Shown here: positions 1-9,112 of the stretch, piece after piece | Numbering within the stretch: position 1 is the stretch's first letter | Layout: each line of letters starts with the position of its first letter | Source of the DNA: JACPRL01 sp035573715 | Lineage (GTDB): Bacteria > Acidobacteriota > Terriglobia > Acidiferrales > 2-02-FULL-67-57 | DNA length: 64,000 bases | Assembly (NCBI GenBank): GCA_035573715.1 | Contig: DATLZZ010000015.1 | Coordinates: 18,723 to 82,722, forward strand | Direction: 5' to 3' | The notes under the pieces: model-generated | The model's database searches: none | The model's input: only the letters and a program-made list of their open reading frames with translations | Told to the model about the DNA's origin: nothing | Program-made: the position numbers and the translations under genes

Positions 1-2195
1 AGGACATCCAGCCGCACTGCCCGCCGGCGCCCGACCGCTGCTACGTCCACAACTTCCAGCGCCCCGAACAGCCGCGGCTGCTCGACATGCCGCGGGGTCA
101 AGCGGCGCGCTTCCGCAAGGACATGGACCGTGCCATTGACTTCCTGGTCACCCGCCTGCCGCAGGTGCTGGAAGGCGAGCAGTACCAGCGCGCCCGCGGC
201 CGCATCCTGGAACGCTACGGCTCGCAGGAAAAGGAGATGCTGGATGCTTTCTCCGAGCAGTTGAAGAAGGAACGTTTCGCGCTGGCGGAAATCGGCGGCG
301 TGGGCACCAGTGTAGTGCCGGTGGTGGGCGGCCAGCCGGTGCCGGTGGAGCGGCTGGACGAGCTGGTGGCGGGCGGCCAGGTGGACGAAGCCCAGGCTCG
401 CCAGCTCAGCGGCCGACAAGAGCAGCTCCAGAAGCAGTTCATCGCCATCTACCGCAAGACCCTCGAGCTCCAGCGCGCCATGAACCTGGAGCTGGAGCTG
501 CTCGAGAAAGAGACGGCCTCGGTGCTGGTCGACAGCGTCATCGAAGACCTCAAGGACAAATACAAGGAAGTGAGCGATCACCTGGAGGCGGTGCGCGCCA
601 GCATTCTCGACAACCTGGCGCTGTTCAAAGGCCAAGCCGAAGGCGAAGAGGGCGAAACAGCGCGCGGCGCGCGCCCGATGGCGCACGCCGATCCGTTTCG
701 GCTCTATCGGGTGAACGTGATGCTCTCGCACGACGACGACGGAACCGTCCCGGTCATCGTCGAAACCGCTCCCAGCTACGCCAACCTGTTCGGCAGCGTG
801 CAGCGCACCTACGACATGCGCGGCATCGCGCAATCCGATTTCATGGACATCCGCGGCGGGTCCTTCCTGCAGGCCGACGGCGGCTACCTGATTCTGAATG
901 CGCTCGACGCTCTCATCGAGCCCGGCGTGTGGAAGACGCTCAAGCGCACGCTGATCCACGGCAAGCTGGAAATCCAGGCGGTGCCTGACTGGCTGATGCC
1001 GTTCGCCACCAGCGCCCTGAAGCCGGAACCGATACCGGTCAACGTCAAGGTCATTCTTATCGGCGAGCACTACCTCTACGACCTGCTCTACGCCCACGAG
1101 GAAGACTTCCAGCAGATCTTCAAGGTGATGGCCGACTTCGACTCGGAGATGAACCGGACGACACAGGCGGCGCAGCAGTACGGCGCGCTGCTGCGCAAGC
1201 TCAGCCAGGAGGACGGCCTGTGCCCGTTCGACAAGGAAGCGGTGGCGGCCATCGTCGAGTTCGGCGTGCGCCGCGCCGGACGCCAGGACAAAATCAGTTC
1301 GCGCTTTTCCGAGATCGCCGACCTGGCGCGGGAAGCCTGTTACTGGTCGCGCAAGGAAGGCAACCAGCTGGTGCGGCGCAGCCACGTCGAGCGCGCCATT
1401 AGCGAGCGCATCGAGCGCCACAACCTGGTGGAGAGTAAGATTCGGGAGATGATTGAGAAGGGCGTGCTGCTGATTGACGTCACTGGAACACGCGTCGGCC
1501 AGGTCAACGGGCTCTCGGTGTACGACATGGGCAGCTACGCTTTCGGCAAGCCGGTGCGCATCACCGCCTCGACCGCGATGGGCAGCCAGGGCATCATCAA
1601 CATTGAGCGCGAGGCCAACCTCAGCGGGCGCATCCACGACAAGGGCATGGCCATCCTGAGCGGCTACCTGCGGCAGAAGTTCGCCCAGAAGAAGCCGCTC
1701 TCGCTGGATGCCAGCGTCTGCTTCGAGCAGTCCTATTCCGGCGTGGACGGCGACAGCGCCAGTTCGACCGAAGTCTACGCGCTGCTCTCCAGCTTGTCGG
1801 GGCTGCCGCTGCGGCAGGACATCGCGGTCACCGGCTCGGTCAACCAGAAGGGCGACATCCAGGCCATCGGCGGAATCAACTACAAGATTGAAGGCTTCTA
1901 CGACGTCTGCAAGGCCAAAGGGCTGACGGGCACGCAGGGCGTCATCCTGCCCATCGAGAACGTGCCCGACCTGATGCTGCGACCCGACGTCTCGGAGGCC
2001 ATCCGCACGGGGAAGTTCCACCTCTACCCGGTGGCGACGGTGGAAGAAGGCATCGAGATTCTCACCGGCGTGAAGGCCGGCGAACAACTGCCGGACGGCA
2101 GCTACGAAGAAGGCACGGTATACGGCCTGGTGGACAAGCGCCTGACTGAGCTCGCGGAGGAGATGAAAAAGTACGAGGCCGGCGGCTCCGAGTGA
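1..2195 (+). CDS. Lon-related ATP-independent-start fragment: LonB/AAA_32 family protease, 5' end outside window
   Basis: This is the C-terminal part of a Lon-like (MEROPS S16) protease of the AAA_32 type, a cytoplasmic ATP-dependent protein-degrading enzyme. The reading frame is open from base 3, and the first codons (DIQPHCPPAPDRCYVHNF) match the family's N-terminal region, so the gene begins upstream. An internal Met at base 87 is not the real start. Counting from that Met, the proteolytic dyad is Ser557 (in GDSASS) and Lys600 (in NYKIEGF). The 43-residue spacing equals that of classical Lon (Ser679/Lys722 in E. coli). A helical region around residues 100-200 probably separates the AAA parts. 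The Walker A lies in the missing part or is not recognisable here. The next gene converges on it. Confidence 0.9.
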   Translation, partial: DIQPHCPPAPDRCYVHNFQRPEQPRLLDMPRGQAARFRKDMDRAIDFLVTRLPQVLEGEQYQRARGRILERYGSQEKEMLDAFSEQLKKERFALAEIGGVGTSVVPVVGGQPVPVERLDELVAGGQVDEAQARQLSGRQEQLQKQFIAIYRKTLELQRAMNLELELLEKETASVLVDSVIEDLKDKYKEVSDHLEAVRASILDNLALFKGQAEGEEGETARGARPMAHADPFRLYRVNVMLSHDDDGTVPVIVETAPSYANLFGSVQRTYDMRGIAQSDFMDIRGGSFLQADGGYLILNALDALIEPGVWKTLKRTLIHGKLEIQAVPDWLMPFATSALKPEPIPVNVKVILIGEHYLYDLLYAHEEDFQQIFKVMADFDSEMNRTTQAAQQYGALLRKLSQEDGLCPFDKEAVAAIVEFGVRRAGRQDKISSRFSEIADLAREACYWSRKEGNQLVRRSHVERAISERIERHNLVESKIREMIEKGVLLIDVTGTRVGQVNGLSVYDMGSYAFGKPVRITASTAMGSQGIINIEREANLSGRIHDKGMAILSGYLRQKFAQKKPLSLDASVCFEQSYSGVDGDSASSTEVYALLSSLSGLPLRQDIAVTGSVNQKGDIQAIGGINYKIEGFYDVCKAKGLTGTQGVILPIENVPDLMLRPDVSEAIRTGKFHLYPVATVEEGIEILTGVKAGEQLPDGSYEEGTVYGLVDKRLTELAEEMKKYEAGGSE

Positions 2196-2226
2196 GCGCC
2201 GGCCTCAGCTGGACCTCGATTTCGTT

Positions 2227-3057
2227 TTACTGCCGCGCTGCAACTTCCTTTGGCACGCTCAGGTAACCCACCACGCGGTCCTTCTCCACCTGGTAAACCA
2301 CGATCTCCAGCAGGTGGCGCGTTCCAGCAAGATAGAACTGCACCGGCTCGAGCAAGGTCTTGTCCTTCTTCTCCACCACCTTGTCGTTGGCCAGTAGCGT
2401 CATCGTGAACTTCTGGCGCTTGGCGTCAGTCTTGTTGAGCCGCACCGAGACGGTGCCGACGCGCGTGTAGTTCTTCGACTTCTTGAGGTCGAACTCGAAG
2501 TAGTCGCGCTCGCCGCGCTTCTTGAGCTCTTGCAGCTCATCCCAGTTGCGGGCGATGAGTCCGCTCTGGACGCCAAGGTCGCCGATGGTGCGCTCCAGCT
2601 TGGTCTGGGTCTGCTGGAGTTCTTGCTTGGTGGCGGCGACCTCCGTCTTCACGGTACCGACTTCGCCCGTCAGGCTGCCCAGCGCCTGCTGTTGCTCCTG
2701 TAGCTGTCCGCCGAGCTCGGCGGCTGCTTTCCGCTGCTCTTCCCGCGCCTGTTGCGCCAGTGAGCGCGCGCGCGCCAGTTCACTCTGCGTCAGACCGAGC
2801 TTCTCGCCGGTGACGTCAAGCTGGCCTTTGAGCTCGGCGTAGTTGTTTTCCAGCGTCGCGGCCCGGGCTTCGATCCTGGTCAGCTTGTCGTTGGCCTGCT
2901 GCAGTTGCGCGGCCAGTTGGCTGGCAGTGCGCCACTGCGCTACCGCCAAAAAAACCACCAGAAGCAACAGGATGACCAGAGCGGCGGCCAGCCAGCGCGG
3001 CGTTCCGGCGCCGGTCGGGAACTTGAACTCCTCTGCAGGTTGCGGATTCGTGCTCAT
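2227..3057 (-). CDS. Membrane-anchored coiled-coil protein, function unknown
   Basis: The 276-residue protein has a short cytoplasmic N-terminus and one membrane helix at about residues 22-42 (LAAALVILLLLVVFLAV). A long Gln/Ala/Leu-rich coiled coil follows at about 45-170, then a compact C-terminal domain (about 180-270) rich in beta-type sequence (ARVGTVSVRLNKTDAK, KYLLEIVVYQ-like stretches). No catalytic motif is visible. The topology (one helix, extracytoplasmic coiled coil, small beta domain) suggests an envelope scaffold, but that is inference. It is transcribed alone and convergent with the protease gene, 31 bases apart. Confidence 0.75.
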   Translation of the reverse strand: MSTNPQPAEEFKFPTGAGTPRWLAAALVILLLLVVFLAVAQWRTASQLAAQLQQANDKLTRIEARAATLENNYAELKGQLDVTGEKLGLTQSELARARSLAQQAREEQRKAAAELGGQLQEQQQALGSLTGEVGTVKTEVAATKQELQQTQTKLERTIGDLGVQSGLIARNWDELQELKKRGERDYFEFDLKKSKNYTRVGTVSVRLNKTDAKRQKFTMTLLANDKVVEKKDKTLLEPVQFYLAGTRHLLEIVVYQVEKDRVVGYLSVPKEVAARQ

Positions 3058-3277
3058 CTAGGTTCCCTACCCTCCGTTGTCGCGCCGCGCCCTGCGCGGC
3101 GCCCTCGCGTCTTCCTCACACCAGCTATGATTATGCCGCACGACTGTAAGGTTGTCTACGCGACCGGCAGCCCGCCGCAGGCGGCCGCAGAGTTTCGCTT
3201 GATTTTAGGGGGAAAGTTGGGGTAGGTTTGCACCGCTGCCTGGAGCTCGGGTTCGCGGGCAGCACACCAACACCTCC

Positions 3278-3613
3278 GTGAACATTAAAGTCCGCCGCAC
3301 CGGCACGGCCGCGATCATTGACATCACGGGCGCGCTCAAGATGGGCGAGCCCGAGCAGACCTTCCGCGAGCAGGTGACCCAACTGCTGGAGGGCGGCACC
3401 AAGCACCTGGCCATTAACCTAGCCGGTGTGCCGGAGATGGATAGCTCCGGCATCGGCGCCCTGGTGCGCAGCTACACCTCGGTGAAGCATGCCGGAGGCA
3501 AGTGCCGGTTCTTCGGGGCCAGCAAGCGCATCAAACAGACCCTGCGGATGGTGCGCCTCGACAGCGTGCTCGAGCTGGTCGAAGACGAAGCCGCTGCCCT
3601 CGCCGATCTGTAA
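3278..3613 (+). CDS. STAS-domain anti-sigma factor antagonist
   Basis: This 111-residue protein is a single STAS domain of the SpoIIAA/RsbV type, cytoplasmic and normally bound by an RsbW-like kinase that phosphorylates a conserved Ser. The motif MDSSGIGAL (Asp55-Ser56-Ser57) contains the expected phospho-acceptor. The start is GTG at 3278; no strong ribosome-binding site is visible. The neighbouring Ser/Thr kinase gene is convergent. A possible partner kinase (RsbW-like) lies 44 kb away at 47752 and a second STAS protein at 51862, so a partner-switching network is plausible but not shown by linkage. Confidence 0.88.
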   Translation: MNIKVRRTGTAAIIDITGALKMGEPEQTFREQVTQLLEGGTKHLAINLAGVPEMDSSGIGALVRSYTSVKHAGGKCRFFGASKRIKQTLRMVRLDSVLELVEDEAAALADL

Positions 3614-3643
3614 CAACCTGGAAGGCCTCCCTCTTCCCAATCC

Positions 3644-5095
3644 TCAGGCTAGTGGTGTGAGTGGGCGGCCAACCTTCAGGTTTTCGAGGTCGGTCGCCAG
3701 GGCGCGGGCGCGCTGGTAGCGCTGTGCCGGGTCTTTGGCCAGGCAGCGCTCCAGCAGCACGTCCACTTCAGCGGGGAGTTGCGGGTTGAGCTTCTGCGCC
3801 GGCACCGGCGGCGCCTGAACGACTTTGAAGATAATCTCGGTGACCGTCTCGCCGGGAAAAGGCATCTTGCCGGTGAGGGCTTCATAGAGCACGGCGCCCA
3901 GCGAAAAAATGTCGCTGCGCGCGTCCACGCCGCCGCCAGAGAACTGCTCGGGTGACATATAAGCCGGCGTGCCGACCAGTTGCCCGGTCTGGGTCAACTG
4001 CGCCCCTTCCAGCTTGGCGATGCCGAAGTCGGCAATCTTGGCGCGGCCGTCTTTGGTGACCAGGATGTTGGCGGGCTTGATGTCGCGGTGAACGACGCCG
4101 CGCTGGTGGGCGTAGTCGAGCGCCAGCGCCACCTGCGCGCCAATTTCGAGCACCTGCGCCAGCGGCAGACCGTTGCCGCCGGGCGAGCCCTCAATCATCG
4201 AGTCGAGTGAGACGCCTTCGACGTACTCCATCACCAGGAACGGCTGGCCGGTCGTCGAGTCCTCCCCCATGTCGTGAATCGTAACCACGCCGGGATGCGT
4301 CATGCGGCCGGCGGCTTCAGCCTCGCGGTAGAAGCGCTTCTTGTATTCCGCCAGCGCCTGCGCCGTAAGGTTGGCGGTGAGGATGACCTTGACGGCGACA
4401 GCGCGGCCCAGGTTCGGGTCGCGCGCTTTGTAGACCGCCCCCATCGCGCCGCGCCCCAACTCTTCCAGCAGCTCATAGCGGCCGACACGGTTGGGCATCC
4501 CGGCGACAATCTCCGGCACGCCGACCACGGTTGCGAGTCCGGCGGACGTTCCGTTGAGCCCGACGCCACTGCGCACCGGCTCCTCCACAACCCGCGAGGG
4601 CACGGCCGGTTGCGGGCCCATTGGCGTCGAGGAAGGCCCCGCACTCGGCGGGGCAGGTTGGACGCGCACCTGGCTGGCCTGCGCCGGCGGCCGCGGCGCC
4701 ACGGTGGCTCGCGGGGCAGGGGGAGGCGGGAGCGGCTCAGGCTGCGCCAGTTGCGCGACCGGCGCGGGCGGCTGCGCCGGCGCGCGGCGCTTGGGCTTCG
4801 AGGCCAACGCCATGGCAATGGAAATCTTCAGCAGAACGGTGTCGACCGCCACTTGAACGGCCAGGGTCGCCAGCACAATGACCAACGGAAGATACTTGCC
4901 GAGCCCGGAGCCCGCGCTGATCCCCAGCAAAGAACCTATCTGGCGAACAATGGGATTGCCGAGGCGGCGCAGTTGAATGACGAGCACGGAGGAATCCAGC
5001 GCGGCCGAGCGGGCAAACTCAAGGATGAAGAGCGCGAAGAATCCAGCCGCCACCAGCCAGAAGCCCGCGCGCACGACCCATCGCAGAAATCTCAC
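3644..5095 (-). CDS. Membrane-associated serine/threonine protein kinase
   Basis: This is a Hanks-type protein kinase with a C-terminal catalytic domain. Visible motifs are a glycine-rich loop GRGAMGAVYKA, Lys236 in VAVKV, Asp338 in HRDIKPAN, Asp356 in the DFG motif, and the GTPAYMSPEQ activation segment. The N-terminus carries two hydrophobic segments (about residues 11-27 and 62-82), followed by a 100-residue Pro/Ala-rich linker. This is the reverse of the PknB layout, in which the kinase is N-terminal. The frame stays open upstream to 5443, but that would overlap the neighbouring methyltransferase by 178 bases. GTG at 5095, with AGGGAG about 10 bases upstream, is the better start and gives 483 residues. 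Confidence 0.88.
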   Translation of the reverse strand: MRFLRWVVRAGFWLVAAGFFALFILEFARSAALDSSVLVIQLRRLGNPIVRQIGSLLGISAGSGLGKYLPLVIVLATLAVQVAVDTVLLKISIAMALASKPKRRAPAQPPAPVAQLAQPEPLPPPPAPRATVAPRPPAQASQVRVQPAPPSAGPSSTPMGPQPAVPSRVVEEPVRSGVGLNGTSAGLATVVGVPEIVAGMPNRVGRYELLEELGRGAMGAVYKARDPNLGRAVAVKVILTANLTAQALAEYKKRFYREAEAAGRMTHPGVVTIHDMGEDSTTGQPFLVMEYVEGVSLDSMIEGSPGGNGLPLAQVLEIGAQVALALDYAHQRGVVHRDIKPANILVTKDGRAKIADFGIAKLEGAQLTQTGQLVGTPAYMSPEQFSGGGVDARSDIFSLGAVLYEALTGKMPFPGETVTEIIFKVVQAPPVPAQKLNPQLPAEVDVLLERCLAKDPAQRYQRARALATDLENLKVGRPLTPLA

Positions 5096-5265
5096 GCCGA
5101 CCCCGCTCCCTAGCTCCGACAAGTATGGGGAAAACGTTAGGATACTCGAAGCTCTGTTCGGCGTCCATCCCGCCGCCTTCGGCAAATAAACAATCTCGCA
5201 GTCCCGCAGCTCGGCCTCGCGAACCAGGCGATAACGGTCGGTTCCACTCCTCAACGGCGGCGCTT

Positions 5266-5934
5266 CTACGAGGAGACTTTTTCGAGATGCACTACTTTTT
5301 CCAGACTCAGCCAACCGAGCACGCCCACGCGGCGCCCAACGCGCAACCCGGTCTCGCGCGCCAGTGCCTCGAGTTCCTTGAACCACAGGGGATACGAGTG
5401 AACCGGTGCGCGCGTGCGGCGCCGCTGCCGCCACATCATCCACTGCCAGCGCAAGTACGTGACGGGGTTGAAAACCGCGAAGGAGACCACAAGGTGGTGG
5501 CGGGCTACGCGCGCGAACTCACGTAGCACCGTCCGCTTGACCTCCGGCGGCAGGTGCTTCATCAAGGCGTAGCAGAAGACGAAGTGCACCGAGCCATCGG
5601 CCAGCGGCAACCTTTCCGCCTCCGCGCGCGCCAAACTCAGAGGAAGCCGGCTGGCCTGCTCTAGCCGCGCGCGCTCCAACATGGGAGCGGAAATGTCGAG
5701 TCCGACGAGGCGGCGCGCCCGCTCGGCCAGCACCGGCGCCCAGCGGCCGATGCCGCAGGGGCAATCCAGCGCGCGGTCCGCGGGCGGAAGAGAGTTCAAC
5801 ACGGCACGCACGGCGGCGCGCTCACGGCGCCACCGCACGCGTCCCAGCCAGCCCCGAAAACGGATGGCTTCGTACTCCTGCGCGGCTTGCTGCTGCTGGT
5901 AGGCGGTTCGAGCCTGATAGGTCGGCTCGCTCAT
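5266..5934 (-). CDS. SAM-dependent methyltransferase (class I)
   Basis: The 222-residue protein has a Rossmann-fold methyltransferase motif I variant (LDCPCGIGRW, about residues 57-66), followed by GLDIS (motif II acidic residue) and a motif IV-like segment around FVFCYALMKHLPP. Its substrate cannot be read from the sequence. It overlaps the upstream glycosyltransferase by four bases (ATGA), so the two are translated together, and methylation of a sugar or lipid-linked sugar is plausible. Cys-Pro-Cys within motif I is unusual, since most relatives have Gly-Xaa-Gly there. Confidence 0.82.
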   Translation of the reverse strand: MSEPTYQARTAYQQQQAAQEYEAIRFRGWLGRVRWRRERAAVRAVLNSLPPADRALDCPCGIGRWAPVLAERARRLVGLDISAPMLERARLEQASRLPLSLARAEAERLPLADGSVHFVFCYALMKHLPPEVKRTVLREFARVARHHLVVSFAVFNPVTYLRWQWMMWRQRRRTRAPVHSYPLWFKELEALARETGLRVGRRVGVLGWLSLEKVVHLEKVSS

Positions 5935-7103
5935 CCACGCTGCCTTCGGTGGGCCAAGGCCTGGTGATAGGTTCGCATCTGCCGCTCCACAATACGCTCG
6001 TTCGAATAGCGCTCCAAGATGCGCTGCCGGCCGGCTTCTTCCCAGGGCTTGCGCGCCGCCGGCGTAAGAAGCTGCGCCACCGCTTCGCCGAGTTTCTCCA
6101 GCGCGGCGGGAGGAACCAGCAGCCCAGCCCCCTGCAGAATTTCAGGAATCGCGCCCGATTCCGTGCCGATGGAGGCGACGCCGCAGGAGAGCGCCTCCAG
6201 CAGCGCATGCGCGTCGTGCTCTTCGTGCTCGGGGATAATGAGACTCGGAAGAACGAAAACATCCAGCGCCCGGAGAAAGCTGGCCACTTCCGCATGCGCC
6301 ACCGTTCGGTGCAACACGATGTCGGAATCGGCCTGCTCCAGCCAGCCTCGCAAGGGGCCGTCGCCCAGCAGGGCCAGTTGCAGCCGCGCGCCGGTTCGCG
6401 TCCGCACGGCGCGCACAGCTTCCACCAGGGCGCGCAATCCTTTTTCTTCGACAAACCGACCGCAGTAGCCCACCACCACGGCGTCCTCGGCCAACCGCCA
6501 CGCGCGCCGCAACTGGCGCCGCTCAGCGGATGTCGCGGGACGAAACAGCTCGGTGTCCACGCCGAGTTGCAGGTTCGAGTCGATTGTCTCCGGGCTGACG
6601 CCGAAGCGCTGCACCAGAATCTCCCGGCTGCCGGCGTTCCCGGCGATAAAGCGGTCGATGCGCCGGATGCCGCGGCGGGCCAGCCAATCCTTCATCGCTG
6701 TCAGGGGGCCGTAGCGAGTGTAGGTGTTCTGCCGCACGGTGCAGACTACTGCTGCCTGCGGGACGTGCTGGCGCGCGCACCTCAGCGCTTGCGCGGACAT
6801 CAGGGCCCACGGCGCCGCTTCCAGGTGGAGGACGTCCGGCCGGAACCGCTCCATGTCCAGGTTGGCGGAGAGAAGAAAATTCCTCGCGGGAATGCCGCGC
6901 TCCGGCAGCGGGCGATAGAAGCGCATGGTATAGGACGGGCCCTCGAGGACGCGGCGCTCGATGCGGTAGCGGAACAGCGGCGTGGTGGCGCGATCCGGCG
7001 ACACCACCTCCAGCTCCACTTCGCGCCCCAGCAGCGAAAGTTTCTTCCGGTTTTCCTCCGCCAGGTAGGCGTGCGTCAGCACCATGACTTTCAGACGCGC
7101 CAA
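5931..7103 (-). CDS. Glycosyltransferase family 4 (GT-B fold)
   Basis: This 390-residue enzyme would transfer a sugar from a nucleotide-sugar donor in the cytoplasm. The donor-binding half shows VVGYCGRFVEEKGL at about residue 210 and an E-x7-E type segment (HEEHDAHALLEALSCGV, about 310-325) followed by GAIPEIL, typical of GT4. Its start overlaps nothing upstream. Its stop overlaps the methyltransferase start. It faces away from the flippase gene at 7221, and the 117-base gap must hold both promoters. Acceptor and donor are not predictable. Confidence 0.87.
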   Translation of the reverse strand: MARLKVMVLTHAYLAEENRKKLSLLGREVELEVVSPDRATTPLFRYRIERRVLEGPSYTMRFYRPLPERGIPARNFLLSANLDMERFRPDVLHLEAAPWALMSAQALRCARQHVPQAAVVCTVRQNTYTRYGPLTAMKDWLARRGIRRIDRFIAGNAGSREILVQRFGVSPETIDSNLQLGVDTELFRPATSAERRQLRRAWRLAEDAVVVGYCGRFVEEKGLRALVEAVRAVRTRTGARLQLALLGDGPLRGWLEQADSDIVLHRTVAHAEVASFLRALDVFVLPSLIIPEHEEHDAHALLEALSCGVASIGTESGAIPEILQGAGLLVPPAALEKLGEAVAQLLTPAARKPWEEAGRQRILERYSNERIVERQMRTYHQALAHRRQRG

Positions 7104-7220
7104 TCTCCCCTCCCGCCGAACTTTGCCGGCCTATATGCTTTAGCCTACATCCCGACACTTGTCATCCATATCTTTGCCGACCTTGATTCCGGCAGAGGCT
7201 TCAGCTACCGTCGCCACGCC

Positions 7221-8471
7221 ATGCCGAGTGTCGGCCGCCACTACGTCTCCACGTTGGCCGCCAATGGAGCCATCCTGCTGCTGGGCGTCGTGAGCGGGAT
7301 GCTGGCGGCACGCTTGCTCGGGCCGAGTGGGAGGGGCGAGCTGGCCATTGTGACGCTGTGGCCGATGGCGCTGGGAATACTCGGCAACCTGGGGATGAAC
7401 CAGGCGGTCGCCTTCTTCACCGCGCAGCAGCCCGAGCGGCGCAACGGCCTGTTCACGGCGGCGATGGTCATAGGTGCGGCGCAAGGAGTGCTCTTCGCCG
7501 GCCTTGGGTATTTTCTGCTGCCTCTACTGCTCGGCGGGCACGAAGCCAGCGTTCTTCAATTGGCGCGCTGGTTCCTGCTCTTCATCCCGCTCAGCTTCCT
7601 GTCCGGCTATCTGCTGAATCTGCTTCAAGGCGCGATGCACCTGAACGCCTACAATCTCTCGCGCATGCTGGGGGCAGCCTGGTACACGCTGGTGGTGGTG
7701 GCGCTGTTTCTGTCCGACCGGGCCGACATCGGCACCATCGTCACATGGCAACTGGCGGGCTACGGGGTCAACGGGCTGCTGAACTTCTGGCTGGTGCGCC
7801 GGCTGCTGGGTGTGCACTGGCAGTGGGACGCCTCCGTGGTTCGTCCCGTGCTGAGCTACGGCGCCAAGACGCAACTGGGCGGGGTTACCTACTATCTGAA
7901 CCAGCGGCTCGACCAGTTGGTGATGAGCGTATGGCTCGAGCCGCAAGCGCTGGGCTATTACGTGGTGGCCGTGGCGCTGGCTAGCCCGTTGACCATCATT
8001 CCTACCGCCATCGGGATTGTCACACTGCCCGCGGCCGCGCGCGAAACCGCCGTCGCGGCGCAGGCCGTCATTCGCCGCTCGGTCCGCACCGTGCTGCTGC
8101 TCTGCGTCGGCTCGGCGCTGGCCTTGTTTCTGCTGGTGCCCTATCTCCTGCCGCTGTTTTTCGGCGAAGCTTTCCGCCCGGCTATCGGTGCCTGCCGCGT
8201 GCTGGTGCTGGCGATGATCCCGCTCAGCCTCTCGCTGGTGCTCTACGAATCCCTGCGCGCCTTGAATCATCCCCTGGGACAGGCCTACGCGGAAGTTACG
8301 GGAAACCTGGTGACGATTCTTCTGCTGGTCTGGCTGCTGCCTCGCTACGGTTTTCTGGGCGCAGCTTATGCGTCGCTGGGCGCCTATGCCGCCAGCTTGT
8401 TGGCCGCCGTGTGGTACTCGCGAACGCGCGCCGGGCTCTCCCTCCGCCAGTTGCTGAGCGGCGCTGTATAA
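7221..8471 (+). CDS. Polysaccharide/oligosaccharide flippase (Wzx-like, MVF/PST family)
   Basis: This 416-residue protein has about 12 hydrophobic helices spread over its full length. It begins with the pattern MPSVGRHYVSTLAANGAI, which leads into GVVSGMLAARLLGPSGRGEL; that GP-x-GRGEL signature after helix 1 is typical of polysaccharide-synthesis flippases. It would move lipid-linked repeat units across the inner membrane. The frame is open far upstream, but the Met at 7221 is where the family similarity begins. It heads a plus-strand run of polysaccharide genes extending to 14665. Confidence 0.85.
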   Translation: MPSVGRHYVSTLAANGAILLLGVVSGMLAARLLGPSGRGELAIVTLWPMALGILGNLGMNQAVAFFTAQQPERRNGLFTAAMVIGAAQGVLFAGLGYFLLPLLLGGHEASVLQLARWFLLFIPLSFLSGYLLNLLQGAMHLNAYNLSRMLGAAWYTLVVVALFLSDRADIGTIVTWQLAGYGVNGLLNFWLVRRLLGVHWQWDASVVRPVLSYGAKTQLGGVTYYLNQRLDQLVMSVWLEPQALGYYVVAVALASPLTIIPTAIGIVTLPAAARETAVAAQAVIRRSVRTVLLLCVGSALALFLLVPYLLPLFFGEAFRPAIGACRVLVLAMIPLSLSLVLYESLRALNHPLGQAYAEVTGNLVTILLLVWLLPRYGFLGAAYASLGAYAASLLAAVWYSRTRAGLSLRQLLSGAV

Positions 8472-8524
8472 TCGCAGCGGGTTACGAGCGCGCCGCTGCT
8501 TTTCGCCCCGCGCGATAGCCTTTC

Positions 8525-9112
8525 ATGAACCCCGACTCGCCGCTGGTTCTCGACCTCGGCTGCGGAACGCGCAAGACTCCCGGCGCGGTGGGCGTCGACC
8601 GCGTCGCCGCGCCCGGCGTGGACGTGGTGTGCAACTTCGACGTCGGACTGCCGTTCGCCGACAGCAGTGTCGACGAGATCATCACCTCGCATGTGGTCGA
8701 GCACGTCGCGGACCTCTCGAAGACCATGGAAGACATCTGGCGCATCTGCCGCCCCGGTGCGCGGGTGCGCATCTGGACGCCGCACTTTTCTTCCGGTATG
8801 GCCAGTTGGTCCGACCCCACGCACCGGCGCACCTTCACCAGCCGAACTTTCGAATACTTCCTACCGGAGAGCAACACGCACTATCTGCGGGCGCGATTTC
8901 GGATTGAGGCGCAGCGGCTGCACTACCACCTCGGCGGGGTGCGGCGCCGCAGCCCGAGCCTGTGGCACGGGTTGGAATACCGCTTCGGCCGCTGGCTGGA
9001 GGGCTGGGCGAACCGCAACCGCATCAACATGCAACGCGCCGAGCGGTTTGTGTCGCGCCTGATTCCGTTTGAAGAGCTCTACGTCGAATTGCGCGCCGAG
9101 AAGAACCCATGA
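8525..9112 (+). CDS. SAM-dependent methyltransferase, type 11-like
   Basis: This is a 195-residue class I methyltransferase. Motif I is LDLGCGTRKTPGAVGVD (about residues 8-24), and the LPFADSSVDEIITSHVVEHV segment (about 39-60) is the usual post-motif region of Methyltransf_11 proteins. Its lid region contains a charged basic stretch (HRRTFTSRTFEYF). It sits between the flippase and a GT2 gene and overlaps the latter by four bases (ATGA), which suggests translational coupling and a role in modifying the same glycan. The exact substrate is unknown. Confidence 0.83.
   Translation: MNPDSPLVLDLGCGTRKTPGAVGVDRVAAPGVDVVCNFDVGLPFADSSVDEIITSHVVEHVADLSKTMEDIWRICRPGARVRIWTPHFSSGMASWSDPTHRRTFTSRTFEYFLPESNTHYLRARFRIEAQRLHYHLGGVRRRSPSLWHGLEYRFGRWLEGWANRNRINMQRAERFVSRLIPFEELYVELRAEKNP

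Noticed and set aside
5095..5443. Longer N-terminus for the Ser/Thr kinase
   Set aside because: It would overlap the methyltransferase gene by 178 bases, and the extra residues show no domain.
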